From Clostridia bacterium (GTDB taxonomy: Bacteria > Bacillota_A > Clostridia > Christensenellales > Aristaeellaceae): a stretch of DNA of 64,000 nt. The position numbers and the translations under genes were made by a program. Under the pieces are notes generated by a model. It worked only from the letters and a program-made list of their open reading frames with translations, searched no databases and was not told the DNA's origin. Of the stretch, positions 59,854 through 64,000 are shown in pieces (positions within the stretch are counted from its first letter, which is position 1; every line of letters starts with the position of its first letter). The stretch covers positions 1-64,000 of the forward strand of contig JAFWYA010000056.1 in NCBI GenBank assembly GCA_017517815.1, in the 5' to 3' direction.

Positions 59854-61304
59854 TGTTCCTCCTCATGGAACAGCACTTCGATAAACCACGCCGGACGGCC
59901 GCCGGTGGTCTCTGAGAAGCGTCTGGCCAGCCCCGCAGCAGCGACTTCTGCGATAGCGTCATCCACTGCAGAGGCATTGCGGAAACCCTTCCGCTTGGAC
60001 ATGTTCTTCTTGAAATCGCGTTCACCTACAATCCGCTTTCCGGCCTTGCCCAATTGATCCAGCACCATACGCGCACGGTCTGAAAGCCTGGCGGCCGGCC
60101 CCAGCATGTGCAGCGTATGCCGGATAAAATACCGGTTGATGGCAATGGCGTTTCGCATCTGTGCGGCGGTAATCTCGTCGTCAATCTGCCCCGACCACAG
60201 TTTCAGCGCGCAGGCGATCCGGGCGAGGTTGGACTGCATCTTGCCTGTAAATCCATATTTGCGAAGCCCCTCCCATTCGTCAAACTGTTTTTCGCGCATC
60301 TCATCGCGGAATGCCATAAACAGGCGCTGTGCCTCCGGCGAGAGTGTATAGCAGTGGGACTGGGTGTTCATCATGCGTTGGACAGCAACGGCATAGTCCG
60401 CCTTGACCTTTGCAGGAATCGGCGGTTCCGGCCCGTATTCGCGAAGTGGCTCAGGCCGCGCGATCACAAAACGCGGAACCAGTCCCTTGCCCACCATGCG
60501 CGAATCTGCAAACACATTGTCCACCACGAAAGGCTGTGCCAGGATCAGCACGGACAGACTTGCTTTGGGCACTACCACGGACGGCCTGCCGCGCCTGTGG
60601 GACTCCAGCGGGCTTGCATTGTAGCCTTTTAGAAAGGGGTCCAGGGTAGGCGAATCCTGATATCGTCCCGCCAGCAGTTCGAACAGGTCGCCTTCGTCGT
60701 CCAGAATGGCTGTAGCGCCCTCGTTTTCCAGCATAATATCGGGATAAGCCTCCGGCGTTACATTACTGCCAATAAAACGGCGCATGGGGTACATGGCCGG
60801 ATAAGTGGCGATTCTTTCGGCAATTTCACGGGCTTTCGCTGTGTTTTTCTTGCGGACGGCTTCCGCCTTTTCTGCCTGCAGCACCTCCTTGGCTGCCTTG
60901 TCCTGCTCAATCTGTACAGCGCGGCGCTGGTTCTCCTCCGCCTGCGTCTGAAACAGAACATCCGTCAGTTTCTTGAAGGCAGGCGTTTTCGCGCTGCCCG
61001 AATCCATCACCACCAGCATGTACAGCTGCCCGGGTTCCGTCCAGTCTTCGCGTATGTTTACGCGGATTTTGCCGCATCCGCAGGCGGAGGCGACGCCAAG
61101 CCCAATGCAGGCCGGCAAGTCCAGCGGCACCGAGAGATTGGCCGCCAGTGCTTCACACATGGCCCGCAGCGGTTCCGGCAGCCATTCTGCACGAAAAACC
61201 GGCGGTCGGGCGCTGATGGGTTCATATTCCCCCATCAGCTGCTGTGCCTGCGGCGTTTCCATCAGAGCTGCGCATTCCTGAAGTTCATCATCGTATCTGC
61301 TCAT
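59850..61304 (-). CDS. DUF3987 (YfjI-like) replication protein
   Basis: 484 residues. The N-terminal part PPVFRAEWLPEPLRAMCEAL, the Walker-A-like VVMDSGSAKTPAFKKL and ILDDEGDLFELLAGRYQD fit the DUF3987/YfjI family, ATPase-like proteins that accompany small primases in satellites and plasmids. A C-terminal HTH-like region is present (DDAIAEVAAAGLARRF). A basic helical insert (about 135-175) precedes the acid motif. It overlaps the primase gene upstream (61301-61304) and the small gene downstream. Confidence 0.88.
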   Translation of the reverse strand: MSRYDDELQECAALMETPQAQQLMGEYEPISARPPVFRAEWLPEPLRAMCEALAANLSVPLDLPACIGLGVASACGCGKIRVNIREDWTEPGQLYMLVVMDSGSAKTPAFKKLTDVLFQTQAEENQRRAVQIEQDKAAKEVLQAEKAEAVRKKNTAKAREIAERIATYPAMYPMRRFIGSNVTPEAYPDIMLENEGATAILDDEGDLFELLAGRYQDSPTLDPFLKGYNASPLESHRRGRPSVVVPKASLSVLILAQPFVVDNVFADSRMVGKGLVPRFVIARPEPLREYGPEPPIPAKVKADYAVAVQRMMNTQSHCYTLSPEAQRLFMAFRDEMREKQFDEWEGLRKYGFTGKMQSNLARIACALKLWSGQIDDEITAAQMRNAIAINRYFIRHTLHMLGPAARLSDRARMVLDQLGKAGKRIVGERDFKKNMSKRKGFRNASAVDDAIAEVAAAGLARRFSETTGGRPAWFIEVLFHEEEQ

Positions 61305-61822
61305 TTTTCCTCCGTATACATATTTAACAGCTGCGCCATTGTAGCGCTGTCCAGCAGATTGAGGGTATCGCCGGCTGTCGCTTTTCTGTCTGCCGTCTGC
61401 CAGAAGAGTTCGCTTTGCTGCAGCTGTTCAGGCGTATACCTTCTCTGCAGCTCCATCATGGTTTTCTCTGCCTTATGGAGCTGACGGCATGCCTCCGTCC
61501 ACTTTTGACCCTTCCAGTCGTTCAGCTTCCGGCGCAGATCCTCCGCCGTCGCCTTTCTGGGTCTGGGCTTGGATGGGCCTCCTCTGACCACACGCAGCGC
61601 CTCGCCCAGCGATACGCCATGCAAAGCCGCATACAGATCCACAGCATCCCCATGGGCTCCGCATCCGAAGCAATGGAATTTTCCATCCGGAAAGAAGCAC
61701 ATGGACGGCGTTTTTTCGTTGTGGATCGGGCAGCACGCCCACTGCCGGGATCCCCTGGCGCGCAGTTGAATGCCAGCGTTGCGGGCGACTGTGGCGGCGT
61801 CAGGGAGCAACGTTGTTTCCAT
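61301..61822 (-). CDS. CHC2 zinc-finger primase fragment (DnaG-like)
   Basis: 173 residues. The zinc-binding module is complete: WACCPIHNEKTPSMCFFP followed by FHCFGCGAHGDAVDL, the CHC2 signature. The catalytic TOPRIM domain of DnaG is absent; the remainder is a helical tail. It could prime replication only with a partner, here the coupled DUF3987 protein. No ribosome site is clear for the ATG at 61822, which lies 23 nt inside the previous gene; coupling is likely. Confidence 0.85.
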   Translation of the reverse strand: METTLLPDAATVARNAGIQLRARGSRQWACCPIHNEKTPSMCFFPDGKFHCFGCGAHGDAVDLYAALHGVSLGEALRVVRGGPSKPRPRKATAEDLRRKLNDWKGQKWTEACRQLHKAEKTMMELQRRYTPEQLQQSELFWQTADRKATAGDTLNLLDSATMAQLLNMYTEEK

Positions 61823-62000
61823 AGTGCTGATTGACCCACTCTTTGAGTCCATCAACACTCACCAGAATTTTTTTGCCTGCACGAAGCGAAGGGAAACCCT
61901 CCGATGCAGCCATTTGATAAAACGTCGGCATTGATACATTCAGCAAAGCAGCTGCCTCTTTTGCTCCGATCAAGATTTTTTCTTTTTTATTTTCATCCAT
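61800..62000 (-). CDS. Excisionase-like HTH protein
   Basis: 66 residues. ILIGAKEAAALLNVSMPTFY is an AlpA/Xis-type (HTH_17) winged helix, then SLRAGKKILVSVDGLKEWVN. The ATG at 62000 is 7 nt after GGGGGG. It is the first gene of the minus-strand replication operon facing the repressor gene, the usual position for an excisionase or satellite activator. Confidence 0.88.
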   Translation of the reverse strand: MDENKKEKILIGAKEAAALLNVSMPTFYQMAASEGFPSLRAGKKILVSVDGLKEWVNQHYGNNVAP

Positions 62001-62021
62001 TTTTTTGCCCCCCATTACTTG

Positions 62022-62105
62022 CTATTTCGTACCTATATGTTATAATTGGTACGATTAGATCGTAACACTGTTTCGTATCAAAGTCAATGACGTGGTACGA
62101 AATAG
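62022..62105. promoter_or_regulatory. Divergent switch region with inverted 12-mers
   Basis: CTATTTCGTACC at 62022-62033 and its exact reverse complement GGTACGAAATAG at 62094-62105 flank a third site TACGAT-TAG-ATCGTA at 62050-62064 and a half-site TTTCGTA near 62072. Promoters overlap them: plus strand TTGCTA-16-TATAAT (62019-62046); minus strand TTGACT-17-TACGAT (62082-62087, 62059-62064). This is a lysogeny-type switch controlled by the XRE repressor (inference). Confidence 0.75.
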
Positions 62106-62124
62106 ATGCATGAGGTGATTTTTT

Positions 62125-62838
62125 ATGATCGATTCCAGCCAAATTGGTACGCGATTGAAAAATTTACGTGAACAAAAAGGTATCTCCCAGCAAAAATTGG
62201 GGCAGTTTCTTGGAGTAAAGAGAGAAAGTATAAACGCCTGGGAAATGGGCATACGCGAACTTAAAGGTACATACATCCACCAATTGGCCGATTTCTTCGG
62301 TGTTTCAACCGACTATCTGCTATGTCGCGTGGATTATCGCAGTCCCTCAGCAACGCTGCAGGGCATCTGTGAGGAAACGGGCCTTTCCAGCGAGGCCGTT
62401 CAAACATTGATGGATATGAAGTCCGATGCCGTTGAAAAGTGGCAGAATCCCTATTCCTATCAGGCTAACGAAACCTGGCTGCCCGACTGGAAACAGCGCA
62501 AAGAAACTGTTTTTAATATGCTGAATCTGTTGCTGAGCCAGGACGAGCTGCTGGAAGACCTGCTGCTATTGTCCAAGCGGATTGACGAGGCGGTTCTTGC
62601 AGATAAGCAGCTGAAAGAAGACGGAACCGCTGAGCGCAGTGCAAGCCAAAACAAACCGGGTTTTCTTTCGCCGGATGAAATGAAGGAATACAGAGAGTAT
62701 CTGGTATCCGACCAGTCAAGAAAGCTGGCTTATCGCGCTTTGGGTAAGATTGCCGCTTTAAAGGACACACAAGGACAATTAGATATTCAGGGTATGGAAT
62801 GGTTCTGCAATCTCAAAGCCAAAGGGGGCGACGTCTAA
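62125..62838 (+). CDS. XRE-family repressor
   Basis: 237 residues. The HTH spans residues 8-60: LKNLREQKGISQQKLGQFLG then KRESINAWEMGIRELKG and FFGVSTDYLL. The C-terminal 170 residues are helical and lack a LexA-type peptidase, so the repressor may be lifted by an antirepressor and not by RecA-driven cleavage. Its stop (TAA, 62836-62838) abuts the integrase ATG, so they are translated together. Confidence 0.92.
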   Translation: MIDSSQIGTRLKNLREQKGISQQKLGQFLGVKRESINAWEMGIRELKGTYIHQLADFFGVSTDYLLCRVDYRSPSATLQGICEETGLSSEAVQTLMDMKSDAVEKWQNPYSYQANETWLPDWKQRKETVFNMLNLLLSQDELLEDLLLLSKRIDEAVLADKQLKEDGTAERSASQNKPGFLSPDEMKEYREYLVSDQSRKLAYRALGKIAALKDTQGQLDIQGMEWFCNLKAKGGDV

Positions 62839-64000
62839 ATGCCCAAACGCAAAGCCGCCAACGGTCAGGGAACCCTCCGCCAGCGTGCAGACGGTACTTG
62901 GGAAGGCCGTGTCTCCATCGGGCGTGACCCCGGCACAGGCAAGCACCGGCAGAAATATTTCTACGGCAAAACGCAGGCCGAAGTGCGAAAGAAGATGACC
63001 GCCTTTTCCGCCGAAGTGGATAACGGTATTTTCTCCGAGCCATCCAAACTGACCGTGGGCCAATGGCTGGACATCTGGCGCGCCGAGTATTCCGGAGGCA
63101 TCAAAACAAGCACGGTTGACCAGTACCGTACTCAGGTAGAGCAGCACCTGAAGCCGGCTTTTGGAGCAGTGAAACTGGACAGGCTGACCGCGCCCATGAT
63201 CCAGAAGCTCTATAATCAAAAGCAGCGGGAGCGCGCTGCAGATCCGAAAGGCCGTGCCGGTCTGAGCGCCAAGAGCATCAAAAACCTGCACAGCGTTCTG
63301 CACGAAGCGCTTCAGCGTGCCGTCAAGCTGGGTTATCTCAAAGCCAATCCCTGTGACGCCTGCGAACTGCCGCGCATCGAACGGCATGAAATCCAGCCGC
63401 TGACCAGTGAAGAGGTTGGCAAGTTTCTCAAAGCGATCCGCGGCCACAAATATGAACGTCTCTTTACGGTCATGGTATTTACCGGCATGCGTCAGGGTGA
63501 AGCACTCGGCCTGCGCTGGTCGTGTGTTGATCTGTCAGCAGGCACCATCCGCGTTGACCGTCAGCTGCAGAAAGAGCGCGTCCCTGGCGGCGGAGGCGAA
63601 TACAGACTTGTGGAAACGAAAACCAGCAATGTGCGCACGCTGACGCTGGCGCCCTTCGTTGTGGAAGTTCTTAAAGCCCAAAAGAAGGCGCAGGCAACCA
63701 ACCGCCTGTTCATGGGCCCCGAATGGAAAAACGAATGGAACCTTGTTTTCACGCATGAAGACGGCAGCCACCTTGCAGCCAAAACCACATATGACTGTTT
63801 CAAACTGATTGCAAAGAAAATCGGTGTGGAAACCGCCCGTCTGCACGACCTGCGCCATACATACGCTACGCTTTCCCTGCAAAACGGCGATGACCTGAAA
63901 ACGGTAGCCGACGCCCTGGGGCACAGCAATATTTCCACCACAGCCAATATTTACGCCCATGTCACCGAGCGCATGCGCAAAGAAAGCGCCGCGCGCATGG
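62839..64000 (+). CDS. int: Tyrosine recombinase/integrase, C-terminus beyond window
   Basis: 387 codons are in view and the frame is open at the right edge. The N-terminus has an arm-binding domain (DGTWEGRVSIGRDPGTGKHR), then a SAM-like core-binding domain. The catalytic residues are present: Arg in FTGMRQGEALGLRW, HDLRHTYAT, LGHSNISTT and Tyr in NIYAHVTERM. Probably only some tens of residues are missing. It should recombine attP with the tRNA 3' end. It is transcribed after the XRE repressor and reads toward the expected attR. Confidence 0.96.
   Translation, partial: MPKRKAANGQGTLRQRADGTWEGRVSIGRDPGTGKHRQKYFYGKTQAEVRKKMTAFSAEVDNGIFSEPSKLTVGQWLDIWRAEYSGGIKTSTVDQYRTQVEQHLKPAFGAVKLDRLTAPMIQKLYNQKQRERAADPKGRAGLSAKSIKNLHSVLHEALQRAVKLGYLKANPCDACELPRIERHEIQPLTSEEVGKFLKAIRGHKYERLFTVMVFTGMRQGEALGLRWSCVDLSAGTIRVDRQLQKERVPGGGGEYRLVETKTSNVRTLTLAPFVVEVLKAQKKAQATNRLFMGPEWKNEWNLVFTHEDGSHLAAKTTYDCFKLIAKKIGVETARLHDLRHTYATLSLQNGDDLKTVADALGHSNISTTANIYAHVTERMRKESAARM

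Larger units (their letters stand above)
53619..64000. mobile_element. Integrated element, phage-satellite-like, right end outside window
   Basis: The element is bounded on the left by the tRNA fragment at 53619-53641 and carries a tyrosine integrase reading out at the right edge. Gene content: XRE repressor and excisionase-like protein in divergent orientation, CHC2 primase fragment, DUF3987 protein, sigma-70-like factor, RHH protein, HigBA-like pair and small RNAs. No terminase, capsid, tail, relaxase or type IV secretion gene is seen. That set resembles phage-inducible islands or other replicating satellites. The minimum size is 10.4 kb; the expected attR, with the whole tRNA, should lie shortly beyond 64000. 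Confidence 0.8.

Overview
The window reads as a chromosomal segment of a Gram-positive, endospore-forming anaerobe of the Clostridia (Bacillota). Supporting signs are the spoVA genes, a SpoVM micro-gene, a Spo0A-type regulator, an ECF thiamine transporter (ThiT) behind a TPP riboswitch, DegV and DUF1836 proteins, and strong AGGAGG ribosome binding sites with sigma-A promoters. A gut Christensenellales-like bacterium would fit, but that is inference. No species is assigned.

Layout. 1-320: extreme 5' end of a 16S rRNA gene leaving the window on the minus strand, with its promoter. 0.4-10.2 kb: a polytopic membrane protein and two large secreted proteins of collagen-adhesin/pilin type. 10.3-21.9 kb: housekeeping genes (YchF, ATP-grasp enzyme, D-cysteine desulfhydrase-like enzyme, ThiT with riboswitch, CE15-like esterase, a two-component system with two membrane proteins, flavin reductase, thiamine pyrophosphokinase) and a Spo0A-type protein whose receiver has lost its phosphoacceptor. 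22-26.6 kb: a minus-strand operon with a QueH-BirA fusion, a P1-family peptidase, AcpS and an elongated NAD(P)HX repair enzyme. 26.7-29 kb: spoVAC-AD-AE facing a 27-codon spoVM-like gene. 29-31.8 kb: a gene broken by an in-frame amber codon and a carbohydrate-binding-like secreted protein.

31.8-51.8 kb is a glycan-use region: two DUF5107-TPR proteins, a GH50/GH42-like enzyme, a GH123/DUF6067-like enzyme, a regulator with a sugar-sensing N-terminus and a C-terminal HTH, two near-duplicate solute-binding proteins with LplB/LplC-type permeases, a NamZ-type (GH171) enzyme and a GH36 alpha-galactosidase. The enzymes lack signal peptides, so imported oligosaccharides are probably cut inside the cell. 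The importer has no ATPase gene here and probably borrows a shared one.

From 53.6 kb to the right edge lies an integrated element. It starts at a 23-bp tRNA 3'-end fragment (attL) and runs to a tyrosine integrase cut by the window end. It has a divergent repressor/excisionase switch, a CHC2 primase fragment, a DUF3987 protein, a sigma-70-like factor, a small Cys-rich protein, a RHH protein, a HigBA-like toxin-antitoxin pair and no virion or conjugation genes in view. This resembles a phage satellite or small integrative element. Its left arm has almost no protein genes but carries promoter-to-terminator units for at least three small RNAs. Two of them are tandem and share a 75-76 nt 5' domain with a compensated hairpin and different 3' domains. 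This RNA array is the strongest candidate for something undescribed.
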